DNA from: Microbispora corallina
GTDB taxonomy: Bacteria; Actinomycetota; Actinomycetes; Streptosporangiales; Streptosporangiaceae
DNA: 64,000 nt
Reading direction: 5' to 3'
NCBI RefSeq assembly: GCF_016863035.1
Contig: NZ_BOOC01000023.1
Location: 62,001-126,000 of the forward strand
Shown: positions 28,169-37,669 of the stretch, piece after piece
Layout of the letters: every line of letters starts with the position of its first letter
How positions within the stretch are numbered: position 1 is the stretch's first letter
Notes under the pieces: generated by a model
The model's input: the letters and a program-made list of their open reading frames with translations, nothing else
What the model was told of the DNA's origin: nothing
Database searches by the model: none
Program-made: the position numbers and the translations under genes

Positions 28169-31100
28169 ATGGTGCCCCCCCAGCTCCCGCGTGCGCGCGT
28201 CCCGCTCGCCGCTGCCGCCGCCCTCGCACTTCTCGCGTCCCCGCTGGTCACGACCGCGCCCGCGCAGGCGGCGCCGCCCGCCGCCGTCCCCGCCCACAGG
28301 GCCGCGGGCGCGCAGACCCCCGTCGCCGCCGGCCCCGCCGCGGCGCCGTCCCCGGCCGGCGGCGCGCCCGCCGACGCCGACCTGGCCAGGGACGCCCTCC
28401 GTACGGGCCTGACCCGGGAGCGCCTCTACTTCGTCATGACCGACCGCTTCGCCGACGGCGACCCGTCCAACGACCGGGGCGGCCTGTCCGGCGACCGGAC
28501 GACCACCGGCTTCGACCCCACCGACAAGGGCTTCTACCAGGGCGGCGACCTCGCCGGCCTGATCGGGAGGCTCGACTACGTCAAGGGGCTCGGCAGCACG
28601 GCGATCTGGCTCACGCCGTCGTTCGAGAACCGGCCGGTGCAGGGCACGGGGGCGAACGCCAGCGCCGGCTACCACGGCTACTGGATCACCGACTTCACCA
28701 GGATCGACCCGCATCTCGGCACGAACGCGCAGATGAAGACCCTCGTGAAAGAGGCGCACAAGCGCGGCATGAAGGTGTTCTTCGACATCATCACCAACCA
28801 CACCGCCGACCTGATCGACTACGCCGAGAAGACGTACGGCTATCGCTCCAAGGCGGCCTACCCGTACGTCGACGCGTCGGGCAGGGCCTTCGACGACCGC
28901 GACTACGCCCTGCGGGACGACTTCCCCAAGGTCACGACCGCGTCGTTCCCCTACACGCCGGTGGTCACGGCGAATACGAAGGTCCCGGCCTGGCTGAACG
29001 ACCCGACGATGTACCACAACCGGGGCGACTCGACCTTCTCCGGCGAGAGCTCCGAGTACGGCGACTTCTCCGGCCTCGACGACCTGTGGACCGAGCGGCC
29101 CGAGGTCGTAAAGGGCATGACCGACATCTACGAGACGTGGGTGAAGGAGACCGGGATCGACGGGTTCCGGATCGACACGGCCAAGCACGTGGACATGGCC
29201 TTCTGGCAGCGCTTCGCGCCCGCGCTGCACGGGTACGCCGCCAGGCTCGGCGACCGGCGGTTCTTCATGTTCGGCGAGGTCTACAGCAGCGACCCGGCCT
29301 TCGAGAGCCGCTACTCCACGACGGGCGGCCTCGACGCGACCCTCGACTTCGGCTTCCAGGAGGCGGCCCGGTCCTACGCGAGCGGCGGCGACGCGCGGAG
29401 CCTGTCCGCCCTGTACGCGGGCGACGACTACTTCACCGACGCCGACTCGAACGCGGCGTCGCTGCCGACGTTCCTCGGCAACCACGACATGGGCCGCATC
29501 GGGCACTTCCTGGAGCAGGACGACCCCTCGGCCGACGACGCCACCCTCCTCGCCCGCGACCGCCTGGCCCATCAGCTCATGTACCTGACCCGCGGCCAGC
29601 CGGTCGTCTACTACGGCGACGAGCAGGGGTTCACCGGCGCGGGCGGCGACAAGGACGCCCGGCAGAGCATGTTCGCCTCCAGGACTCCCGACTACCTCGA
29701 CGACGACCTCATCGGCACCACCGCCACCCACGCGACCGCCAACTTCGTCACCACCCATCCCCTCTACACCTCGATCGCCGAGCTGGCGCGGCTGCGCGAC
29801 CGCTATCCGGCGCTCGCCGACGGCGCACAGGTCGAGCGGCTGGCCTCCGGCGGGCTGTACGCCTTCTCCCGGATCGACGCCCGGGAGAAGGTCGAGTTCG
29901 TCGTCGCGCTCAACAACCGCGGGACGGCCGGGGCCGCCGACATCCCCACCTCCTCCCCCGGCACGTCCTTCACCCAGGTGTACGGCGGCGCGGGGCGGGC
30001 GACGGCCGGCGCCGACGGGCGCCTGTCCGTCACCGTGCCGCCGCTCTCGGCCGTGGTCTACCGGGCCGACGTGCGGCTGGCGGCGCCGGCCGCACAGCCG
30101 GCGATCACGCTGTCCCTCCCCGGGACCGAGCTGCGCGGCCCGGCCGGCGACGGCCGGGTGGCGATCACGGCCCAGGTGCCGGGGACGGGCTTCGACCAGG
30201 TGACATTCGCGGTCAAGGCGGGCGACGCGCCCTGGCGGGTGCTCGGCACCGACGACGCCCCCACCGGCCGCGTCTTCCGCGTATTTCATGACCTGAGCGG
30301 GCTGCCGGCGGGGACACCCCTGACGTACAAGGCCGTGGTGAAGGACTCGGCCGGACGGTACGCGAGCGCGACGGCCACGGCCGTGGCCGGCCCCGAGCCG
30401 GTCGAGGAGACGCCGGGGACCGTGAACCGCGACTACCTGGTGGTCCACTACCAGCGGAAGGCCCGCGACTACGACGGCTGGGGCCTGCACGCCTGGGGGG
30501 ACGTCGACCAGGCCGTCGACTGGGCCTCGCCCGTCGCGCTGGACGGCGAGGACTCCTTCGGCCGGTTCGCCTGGATCAGGCTCAAGCCCGGCGCGCGGGA
30601 GGTCAGCCTGATCACGCACCGCGGCGACACCAAGGACCAGGGCGACCGCATGGTCGATCCGTCCAAGACGGGCGAGGTGTGGCTCGTCGAGGGCGACCCG
30701 GCCGTCCACCCCTCCCGGGCCGAGGCCCAGGGATACGCGACCGTCCACTACCACCGGCCCGACGGCGCGTACGACGGGTGGGGGCTGCACCTGTGGGGCG
30801 ACGCGATCGCCGACGGCGTGGGCACCGACTGGGCGAGCCCCAGGAAGCCCGACGGGACCGACGCGTCCGGGGCGTTCTGGCGGGTGCCGCTGAAGGACCC
30901 GGCGGCGCCGCTGAACTTCATCGTGCACCGGGGCGACGCCAAGGACCCGGGGCCCGACCTGTCGTTCGTCCCGGCCCGGCAGCCCGAGGCGTACGTGGAC
31001 TCGGGCGAGGCGGCCGTGCACGCGAGCGCGGCCGCGGCCCGGCACGTGGCGGTGCTGCACTACCACCGGCCGGACGGCGACTACGAGGGCTGGGGCCTCC

Positions 31101-33925
31101 ACTACTGGGGCGACGCGGAAGGGTCGGTCGAGTGGGGCAGCCCGCTCGCGCCGGCCGGGACCGACGCGTTCGGCGTGTACTTCGAGGTGCCGCTCAAGGA
31201 GGGCGCCCGCACCCTCGGGTGGATCGTCCACAAGGGCGACCAGAAGGACCAGCAGGCCGACCAGTCCCTGGATCTCGCCGTGAACGGCAACGAGGTGTGG
31301 AAACTGTCAGGTGTGGACGGATACCTGCTGCCCCAGCCGGCGGCCTCCGGCGCCGACGCCGACCTGTCGAAGGCGACGGCCCAGTGGATCGACCGCGACA
31401 CGGTGGCCTGGAAGGGCCGGACGGCCGATGCGCGCCACTACGCGCTCGCCTACTCCCCCACCGGCGGCATCGCCTACGCCAAGGGCGACCTGACCGGCGA
31501 CGTCCACCTGATCCGGCTGACCCCCGGCACGCTCACCGACGCCCAGAAGGCAGCCTGGCCGCACCTGGCGTCGTACGCGGCGCTGAAGGTGGACCCCCGC
31601 GACGCCGGGCTGGCGCGGGCCGCGCTGCGCGGGCAGGTCGTGGCCGTCGAACGCGATCCCGCGGGCGCGCTGCTGACCGCGACCGGCGTGCAGATCCCCG
31701 GCGTGCTCGACGACCTGTACGCCGGGGCGGCCTCGGCCGCGCTCGGGCCCACCGGGGGCGGCGGGCTCGCCGTGTGGGCGCCGACCGCGCAGAAGGTCGA
31801 ACTGGCCCTCTACGACGGGCCCGCGGGCGGCCGGCGGACGGTCCACCCGATGCGCCGCGACGACGCCACCGGCGTGTGGTCGGCGGACGGCCCGTCGTCC
31901 TGGCGGGGCAGCTACTACACCTACCTCGTCACCGTCTACGCCCCCGCCGCGGGCAAGGTCGTGACCAACGAGGTGACCGACCCCTACAGCCTCATGGTCT
32001 CTGCGGGCTCGGGCCGCAGCCGGATCGTGGACCTGTCGGACCGGTCCCTGACGCCGGCGGGGTGGGCCACGCTGAAGAAGCCGGCCCCCGTCCGGCAGGA
32101 CCGGGCGTCGATCTACGAGCTGCACGTCCGCGACTTCTCGGCCTCGGACGCGACCGTCCCGGCGGCCGAGCGCGGCACGTACAAGGCGTTCACCGAGACC
32201 GGGAGCGCGGGCATGACCGAGCTGCGGAGCCTGGCGAAGGACGGGCTGACCCACGTCCACCTGCTGCCGGTGTTCGACTTCGCGACCGTGCCCGACCGGA
32301 GGGCCGACCGCACCGAGCCGGCCTGCGACCTGGCCGCGCTCCCGCCGGACTCCGACCGGCAGCAGGCGTGCGTCGCCGCCGCCGCGGCGTCCGACTCCTT
32401 CAACTGGGGGTACGACCCGCTGCACTACACGGTGCCCGAGGGGTCGTACGCCACCGACCCGGACGACCGGATCCGCCAGTTCCGCGAGATGGTCGAGGGG
32501 CTGAACGGCGCCGGGCTGCGGGTCGTGATGGACGTGGTCTACAACCACACCCACGCCGCCGGTCAGGACCCGCAGAGCGTGCTCGACCGGATCGTGCCGG
32601 GCTACTACCAGCGGCTTCTCGACGACGGATCCCTCGCCACGTCGACCTGCTGCGCCAACACCGCCCCCGAGCACGCGATGATGGGCAAGCTCGTCGTGGA
32701 CTCGATCGTGACCTGGGCCAAGGAGTACAAGGTCGACGGGTTCCGGTTCGACCTGATGGGCCACCACCCGAAGGCGAACATCCTGGCCGTGCGCAGGGCC
32801 CTCGACGCGCTCACCCCCGCCAAGGACGGCGTGGACGGCAGGTCGATCATCCTGTACGGCGAGGGCTGGAACTTCGGCGAGGTGGCGGACGACGCCCGGT
32901 TCGTCCAGGCCACCCAGGCCAACATGGCCGGCACCGGCATCGGCACGTTCAACGACCGGCTGCGCGACGCGGTGCGGGGCGGCTCGCCGTTCGACGCCGA
33001 CCCGGGCGTGCGCGGCTTCGGCTCCGGCCTCGCCGACGAGCCCGGCGACCGGCTCGCGGGGTACGAGGACCTGATCAGGCTGGGCCTCGCGGGCAACCTG
33101 CGCGACTTCACGTTCACCGGGTCGTCGGGCAGGCCGGTCAAGGGGTCGGAGGTCGGCTACAACGGCGGCCCGGCCGGGTACACCGCGGCCCCCGGCGAGG
33201 CCGTCACCTACGTGGACGCCCACGACAACGAGACCCTCTACGACGCCCTCGCCTACAAGCTGCCCCGGCCGGCGTCCATGGCCGACCGGGTGCGGATGCA
33301 GACGCTGTCGCTGGCCACGGTTCTGCTCGGGCAGGGCACGGCGTTCGTGCACGCGGGCAGCGAGCGGCTGCGCTCCAAGTCGCTCGACCGCAACTCCTAC
33401 GACTCCGGCGACTGGTTCAACCGGCTGCTGTGGGACTGCCGGGAGGGCAACGGGTTCGGCGCGGGCCTGCCCCCGGAGAAGGACAACGGCTCCCGGTGGC
33501 CGTACGCCCGGCCGCTGCTGGCCGACCCCGCGCTGCGGCCGGACTGCGGGGCGATCACGGCGGCCAGGACCGGCTTCGGCGAGCTGCTGCGGATCCGCTC
33601 CTCCTCCCCCGCGTTCTCGCTCGGCACGGCCGCGGAGATCCAGAAGCGGGTGTCGTTCCCGCCGTCCGGCGTCCCGGGGGTGATCGTCATGCGGATCGAC
33701 GCGAACGGCGTGGACCCCGCGTACCGGTCGCTGACCGTGGTGTTCAACGCGACCGGGACGGCGGCGGCCCCCGTGGTGCCCGAGCTCAAGGGGGCGCGGG
33801 CCGCCCTGCATCCGGTGCAGGCGGCGTCGGCCGACCCGGTGGTGCGGCAGGCGTCCGCCGACCCGGCGACCGGCGCCCTGCACGTCCCGGCCCGTACGGT
33901 CGCCGTGTTCGTCCAGACCGGCTGA
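28169..33925 (+). CDS. pulA: secreted bifunctional alpha-amylase / pullulanase
   Basis: 1918 residues from ATG 28169 ([19 protein letters not shown]), beginning with a Sec signal peptide ending near APAQA. Order: (1) GH13 amylase ~85-560 with [12 protein letters not shown] (~330), FGEVYSSDP (~368) and LGNHDMGR (~437); (2) a beta-sandwich; (3) three pullulanase-associated starch-binding modules (CBM41/PUD) at ~751-841, 851-947 and 959-1047, each with a D-G-W-G-L-H-x-W-G core; (4) pullulanase N-domain and CBM48 (~1180-1300); (5) a GH13_14 pullulanase domain with [28 protein letters not shown] (~1523), GEGWNFGE (~1564) and [11 protein letters not shown] (~1682). It should cut both alpha-1,4 and alpha-1,6 links of starch outside the cell, supplying dextrins to malEFG. 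Both catalytic sites look intact. Confidence 0.93.
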   Translation: MVPPQLPRARVPLAAAAALALLASPLVTTAPAQAAPPAAVPAHRAAGAQTPVAAGPAAAPSPAGGAPADADLARDALRTGLTRERLYFVMTDRFADGDPSNDRGGLSGDRTTTGFDPTDKGFYQGGDLAGLIGRLDYVKGLGSTAIWLTPSFENRPVQGTGANASAGYHGYWITDFTRIDPHLGTNAQMKTLVKEAHKRGMKVFFDIITNHTADLIDYAEKTYGYRSKAAYPYVDASGRAFDDRDYALRDDFPKVTTASFPYTPVVTANTKVPAWLNDPTMYHNRGDSTFSGESSEYGDFSGLDDLWTERPEVVKGMTDIYETWVKETGIDGFRIDTAKHVDMAFWQRFAPALHGYAARLGDRRFFMFGEVYSSDPAFESRYSTTGGLDATLDFGFQEAARSYASGGDARSLSALYAGDDYFTDADSNAASLPTFLGNHDMGRIGHFLEQDDPSADDATLLARDRLAHQLMYLTRGQPVVYYGDEQGFTGAGGDKDARQSMFASRTPDYLDDDLIGTTATHATANFVTTHPLYTSIAELARLRDRYPALADGAQVERLASGGLYAFSRIDAREKVEFVVALNNRGTAGAADIPTSSPGTSFTQVYGGAGRATAGADGRLSVTVPPLSAVVYRADVRLAAPAAQPAITLSLPGTELRGPAGDGRVAITAQVPGTGFDQVTFAVKAGDAPWRVLGTDDAPTGRVFRVFHDLSGLPAGTPLTYKAVVKDSAGRYASATATAVAGPEPVEETPGTVNRDYLVVHYQRKARDYDGWGLHAWGDVDQAVDWASPVALDGEDSFGRFAWIRLKPGAREVSLITHRGDTKDQGDRMVDPSKTGEVWLVEGDPAVHPSRAEAQGYATVHYHRPDGAYDGWGLHLWGDAIADGVGTDWASPRKPDGTDASGAFWRVPLKDPAAPLNFIVHRGDAKDPGPDLSFVPARQPEAYVDSGEAAVHASAAAARHVAVLHYHRPDGDYEGWGLHYWGDAEGSVEWGSPLAPAGTDAFGVYFEVPLKEGARTLGWIVHKGDQKDQQADQSLDLAVNGNEVWKLSGVDGYLLPQPAASGADADLSKATAQWIDRDTVAWKGRTADARHYALAYSPTGGIAYAKGDLTGDVHLIRLTPGTLTDAQKAAWPHLASYAALKVDPRDAGLARAALRGQVVAVERDPAGALLTATGVQIPGVLDDLYAGAASAALGPTGGGGLAVWAPTAQKVELALYDGPAGGRRTVHPMRRDDATGVWSADGPSSWRGSYYTYLVTVYAPAAGKVVTNEVTDPYSLMVSAGSGRSRIVDLSDRSLTPAGWATLKKPAPVRQDRASIYELHVRDFSASDATVPAAERGTYKAFTETGSAGMTELRSLAKDGLTHVHLLPVFDFATVPDRRADRTEPACDLAALPPDSDRQQACVAAAAASDSFNWGYDPLHYTVPEGSYATDPDDRIRQFREMVEGLNGAGLRVVMDVVYNHTHAAGQDPQSVLDRIVPGYYQRLLDDGSLATSTCCANTAPEHAMMGKLVVDSIVTWAKEYKVDGFRFDLMGHHPKANILAVRRALDALTPAKDGVDGRSIILYGEGWNFGEVADDARFVQATQANMAGTGIGTFNDRLRDAVRGGSPFDADPGVRGFGSGLADEPGDRLAGYEDLIRLGLAGNLRDFTFTGSSGRPVKGSEVGYNGGPAGYTAAPGEAVTYVDAHDNETLYDALAYKLPRPASMADRVRMQTLSLATVLLGQGTAFVHAGSERLRSKSLDRNSYDSGDWFNRLLWDCREGNGFGAGLPPEKDNGSRWPYARPLLADPALRPDCGAITAARTGFGELLRIRSSSPAFSLGTAAEIQKRVSFPPSGVPGVIVMRIDANGVDPAYRSLTVVFNATGTAAAPVVPELKGARAALHPVQAASADPVVRQASADPATGALHVPARTVAVFVQTG

Positions 33926-34049
33926 TCGCCGTCCGTCGCCCGGTGCGGCCATGCTCGTTAGGGCGACCGTATGGCCAAAGGCCGCCGTCAGGTAGATAGT
34001 GAGCCCGAACCGGAAATTTCCGGATTTGGCGATCTATCTGGTGGCGGCC

Positions 34050-34997
34050 ATGGCTGTTGTCGGCACGTGGAACCTGGAGAACCTCTACCGGCCGGGCGGC
34101 GAGTACGGCCCACGCGACATGGCGGCCTACGAGGCCAAGCTCAAGGCGCTGAGCACCACGATCACGCAGATCGCGCCCGACGTGCTCGGCGTCGAGGAGG
34201 TCGGCGACCCGGAGGCGCTGGCCGACCTGGCCGCCCTGCTCGACGGGGACTGGCACGTCGCGCTGTCGGCCCACCCCGACGTCCGGGGCATCCGCGTCGG
34301 GGTGCTCAGCAGGCTCCCGATCACCGTGCTGGAGGACGTGAGCGCGTTCCCGCCGCCCCTCGGGCCGATCCAGGCCGACGACCACGGCGGGACCGGGTCC
34401 GCGACCGGCCGCGGCGTCCTCGCCGTACGGGTGGAGCCCGTCCCCGGCACGAGCCTGGACCTGGTCGTCTGCCACCTCAAGTCGAAGCTGCTGAGCTTCC
34501 CCGGCGGGCGGTTCCAGCCGCACGACGAGGGCGAGCGGGCCCGGTTCGGGGCGTACGCCCTCTACCGGCGGGCCGCCGAGGCGGTCACCGTGCGCGCCCT
34601 GGCCGACCGGCTGCTCGACGGGCACGGGCGGGACAGGAACGTCGTCGTGGTCGGCGACTTCAACGACGAGCCCGAGGCCGCCACCTCACAGATCCTGCTC
34701 GGGCCGCCCGGCTCGGCGATCGGGACCGCGGGCGAGCGGGTCCCGGACAAGGGCGACGCGTGGCGCCTGTGGAACCTCGCGCCGCTGATCCCGGAGGCCG
34801 AGCGGTACTCCCGGGTCTTCCACGACGGCCGGGAGCTCATCGACCACATCCTGGTCAGCCGGGCCCTGCTCGACCGGGTGGCGTCGGTCCGCTCGTTCAC
34901 GGGTCACGGGCTGCCGTCCGTGGGCGACCAGCCGTCGGCCCGCCGCGACGCCGCAGACTCCGACCACGCGCCGGTCGTCGCCACGCTGTCGCTCTGA
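34050..34997 (+). CDS. endonuclease/exonuclease/phosphatase-family protein
   Basis: 315 residues from ATG 34050 (MAVVGTWNLENLY); GTG 33999 or GTG 34041 would add residues before the conserved first strand and are less likely. EEP-fold motifs: TWNLENL, the metal-binding Glu in LGVEEVGD, VVCHLKSKLL, VVVGDFNDEPEA and DSDHAPV. The family cuts DNA, RNA or phosphoester small molecules; the exact substrate is unknown. No signal peptide is evident with this start. It stands alone between pullulanase and an orphan kinase. Confidence 0.85.
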   Translation: MAVVGTWNLENLYRPGGEYGPRDMAAYEAKLKALSTTITQIAPDVLGVEEVGDPEALADLAALLDGDWHVALSAHPDVRGIRVGVLSRLPITVLEDVSAFPPPLGPIQADDHGGTGSATGRGVLAVRVEPVPGTSLDLVVCHLKSKLLSFPGGRFQPHDEGERARFGAYALYRRAAEAVTVRALADRLLDGHGRDRNVVVVGDFNDEPEAATSQILLGPPGSAIGTAGERVPDKGDAWRLWNLAPLIPEAERYSRVFHDGRELIDHILVSRALLDRVASVRSFTGHGLPSVGDQPSARRDAADSDHAPVVATLSL

Positions 34998-35009
34998 CAC
35001 GCGGAGCGA

Positions 35010-35073
35010 TCGCGACATCACCCGCCCTTTGGAGACTTTGGGTAACTTTGGGGACAGCTTTTCGATGTCGCGA
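35010..35073. promoter_or_regulatory. repeat-rich promoter of the orphan histidine kinase
   Basis: TCGCGACATC (35010-35019) and GATGTCGCGA (35064-35073) form a perfect 10-bp inverted pair. Between them ACTTTGG occurs twice (35035, 35045) exactly 10 bp apart, and related GGGTAA / GAGTAACC units continue to the start codon. One-turn direct repeats are typical OmpR-family binding sites, so an unlinked response regulator may act here. Confidence 0.5.
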
Positions 35074-35108
35074 AGTTTCCGCGAGATGACCTTGAGTAAC
35101 CTCGGGTA

Positions 35109-36482
35109 ATGCTCCTCCCCAGGCTGCGTTCCCCGTCGCTCCGTGCGCGATTGACCCTGATCGCGACCGGTGCCGCGGTGTTCGTTCTCATACCTCTCGC
35201 GATCGCGGTGAACGTGGTCGTGCGGCACGCCGTGGCCGACCGGATATGGGACCAGAGCCTGGACGCCGCCACCCGCGTCGCCGCCCAGGTGCGCGACGGA
35301 CGCCTGCCGAATCCCGTCCCCGCCGACCCCACCGGCGTCGATCTGATCGAGGTCGTCGGCCCGGGCGGCCGGCTGGAGGCGAGCAGCGTGCCCGCGCGCG
35401 GCCTGCACCGCCTGAGCATGCTGCAGCCCGACTCCGACACCCGGGTCACCCAGACCACGTCGTGCTCGATGCCCCACCGCGACTGCCTGCTCGTGACCGC
35501 CGTCCGGGTCTCCGACAGCCCCGCCTCGGAGATCGTGTACGCCGGGCGGTCGGCCCCGACCATCCTCACCACCCCGTTACCCGAGGTGGAGATGATGCTC
35601 GTGGCGGTCGTGCTCGCCTTCCTCACCGGCTGGGTGGCGTGGAAGGCCACCGGCCGGGCCCTGCGGCCGGTGGAGGCGATCCGGTCGGAGCTGGCCGAGA
35701 TCACCCCGCAGACGATCGACTCCCGCGTGCCGGAGCCCCCCGGCGACGACGAGATCGCCCGGCTGGCGCGCACCGCGAACGACGCCCTCGAACGGCTCGA
35801 CCGGTCGATCCAGATGCAGCGCCAGTTCGCGGCCGACGCCTCGCACGAGCTGCTGACCCCGATCGCGGGCATCCGCGCCCAGCTGGAGGGCGCGCGGCTG
35901 CACCCCCAGGACACGGCCGAGGCCGTCGACGCGGCCCTGCGCGACACCGAGCGGCTGGAGTCGATCGTGGCCGACCTGCTGCTGCTCGCCCGGGTGCGCA
36001 CCGTCCCCGAGGCGGCCCGGGAGGACGTCGACCTCGGCGCCCTGGTCGCCGCGGAGGTGGCGCACCGCTCGGAGCGGCTCCCCACGCGCCTGCGCACCGC
36101 GCCAGGCGTGACCGTGCGGGCCCTGCGCGGCCAGCTGTGCCGGGTGGTGGCCAACCTGCTCGACAACGCCGAGCGGCACGCGCTGACCAAGGTGTGCGTG
36201 GAGGTCGCCCAGACCGGCGACGAGGCCGTCCTGTGCGTCATCAACGACGGCGACCCGATCCCGGCCGAGGACCGCGAGCGGATCTTCGAGCGCTTCTACC
36301 GCAGGGACGCCGCCCGCAGCCGGATCCACGGCGGGACCGGCCTCGGGCTGGCGATCGCCCGGGAGGTGGTGGAGGCGCACGCGGGCACGATCCGGGTGGA
36401 GGACGGCGAGCCCGGCGTGCGGTTCGTCATCCGGCTCCCGCTGGTTCACGACGAGGTCGCCGCGCAGCCGCAGGCCCGCTGA
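35109..36482 (+). CDS. orphan HAMP sensor histidine kinase
   Basis: 457 residues. Membrane segments at ~15-38 and ~160-178 flank a ~120-residue extracytoplasmic sensor with Cys119 and Cys126, a possible disulfide. HAMP (GRALRPVEAIRSELAEI), phosphoacceptor His246 in ADASHELLTPIAGIR, N-box NLLDNAERHA and G-boxes NDGDPIP and GTGLGLAIA are present. No response regulator is adjacent: the upstream gene is a nuclease-fold protein and the downstream gene is convergent. Its partner must be encoded elsewhere, or is the OmpR regulator at 1432. Confidence 0.92.
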   Translation: MLLPRLRSPSLRARLTLIATGAAVFVLIPLAIAVNVVVRHAVADRIWDQSLDAATRVAAQVRDGRLPNPVPADPTGVDLIEVVGPGGRLEASSVPARGLHRLSMLQPDSDTRVTQTTSCSMPHRDCLLVTAVRVSDSPASEIVYAGRSAPTILTTPLPEVEMMLVAVVLAFLTGWVAWKATGRALRPVEAIRSELAEITPQTIDSRVPEPPGDDEIARLARTANDALERLDRSIQMQRQFAADASHELLTPIAGIRAQLEGARLHPQDTAEAVDAALRDTERLESIVADLLLLARVRTVPEAAREDVDLGALVAAEVAHRSERLPTRLRTAPGVTVRALRGQLCRVVANLLDNAERHALTKVCVEVAQTGDEAVLCVINDGDPIPAEDRERIFERFYRRDAARSRIHGGTGLGLAIAREVVEAHAGTIRVEDGEPGVRFVIRLPLVHDEVAAQPQAR

Positions 36483-36496
36483 GGTCGTCCGGAGGC

Positions 36497-36527
36497 GCGC
36501 CCGGCCCATGGCGACCGATCCGGGCGC
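36497..36527. terminator. possible terminator between convergent genes
   Basis: GCGCCCGG and CCGGGCGC pair across a 15-base loop just after the kinase stop and before the esterase stop. The stem is short for the spacing, so this is weak. Confidence 0.35.
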
Positions 36528-36534
36528 GGCGCCC

Positions 36535-37500
36535 CTACGCGGTGGGCATCGGGTTCGCCGAGGGCCCGGGACGCCAGGAGCCGGCCAGCGTCGGCAGTGC
36601 CCTGTCCAACTCCCTCTCCCAGTAGGGCCAGGTGTGGGTGCCGGGGCCGTAGAAGTCGGTCGTCACCGGCACCCCCGCCGCCCGGGCGGCCGCGACGAAG
36701 CGCCGGTTGCGCACCAGGATGGCGCGCTCCCCCCGGTCGAGCGCGGCTCCCGCCCCGTCCAGCGGGCCGGGCTCGCCGTCGCCGCACGACACGAACAGCC
36801 GCACCCCCTTCAGCCGCGCGGCCAGGTCTACGGGGTTGTGCTCGCGCCACGTCCCCGCCGGCGGCGTCCCCCACAGGTCGGCCGGGTCCACGCCGAATGA
36901 GCGCATCAGCTCCTCCAGCCCCGGCCGGTCGTAGGAGGTGTCGAGCACGCCGGAGAACGACGCCGCGGCCTGGAACACCCCCGGGTGGCGGGCGGCGTAG
37001 GCGAGGGCGCCGAGGCCGCCCATGGACAGCCCGGCGACCGCCCGCCGGTCGCCCACGCCGTAGCGCCGCTCCACGACGCCGCGCACCTCGGTCATGTGGA
37101 AGGTCTCCCAGGCGGGGCCGCGCAGCCAGTCGGAGTACCAGCCCATCGGGCCGCCCTCCGGGACGATCACGACCGCGTCGAGGTCCCCGGTGAGGCGCTC
37201 GGCGCCGCCCTCGGCGAGCCAGGAGTCCGCCCGGCTCTCGCAGCATCCGTGCAGCAGGTACAGCGCCGGCCACCCGGTGGAGCCGGGCCGCCAGCCGCGC
37301 GGCCTGACGACCCACACCGACGCCTTGCGGCCGAGCGCGGGAGAGTCGACGGTCAGCAGATCGACCCGCCCGCCGAGGTCCTCCACCGACACCAGACGCG
37401 GCCCCGGGGAGGCGCCGGACGGCCGTACGGCGGCCCCGTCATGGCGGGCACAGGCCCCCACCAGCACAAGGACGGTCAGAGCGGCGACGAGCCGGCGCAT
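36535..37500 (-). CDS. lipoprotein esterase, alpha/beta hydrolase (esterase D / Ag85-like)
   Basis: 321 residues. A signal peptide with lipobox LVGAC (lipidated Cys ~17) anchors it outside the membrane. The alpha/beta hydrolase core has GWPALYLLHGC, the nucleophile elbow AVAGLSMGGLGALAYA, an acidic strand LFVSCGDGEPGPLD and His in YGPGTHTWPYW. This matches the putative esterase family PF00756, which includes feruloyl esterases and mycolyltransferase-like proteins. The substrate is unknown; an acylated cell-wall or plant polysaccharide is plausible. Confidence 0.85.
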   Translation of the reverse strand: MRRLVAALTVLVLVGACARHDGAAVRPSGASPGPRLVSVEDLGGRVDLLTVDSPALGRKASVWVVRPRGWRPGSTGWPALYLLHGCCESRADSWLAEGGAERLTGDLDAVVIVPEGGPMGWYSDWLRGPAWETFHMTEVRGVVERRYGVGDRRAVAGLSMGGLGALAYAARHPGVFQAAASFSGVLDTSYDRPGLEELMRSFGVDPADLWGTPPAGTWREHNPVDLAARLKGVRLFVSCGDGEPGPLDGAGAALDRGERAILVRNRRFVAAARAAGVPVTTDFYGPGTHTWPYWERELDRALPTLAGSWRPGPSANPMPTA

Positions 37501-37669
37501 GGGGGACCTCCGGGTCTCCTCGGGATGTCGACCGCTCCGGCGACACCCAAAGTTAAGACCGGCGCCCCTGGCCGTTCAACGGACCAACCCCCTGAAGGAC
37601 ATCCCTGTGGCTAGTTTCAGGACACCCCACCCCAGGGGTACCCGTTGTCGCAGGTAAGAGGAGTCACTC

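Noticed and set aside
36497-36527. Strong terminator after the orphan kinase
   Set aside because: Only an 8-bp stem with a 15-base loop; kept as low confidence only.
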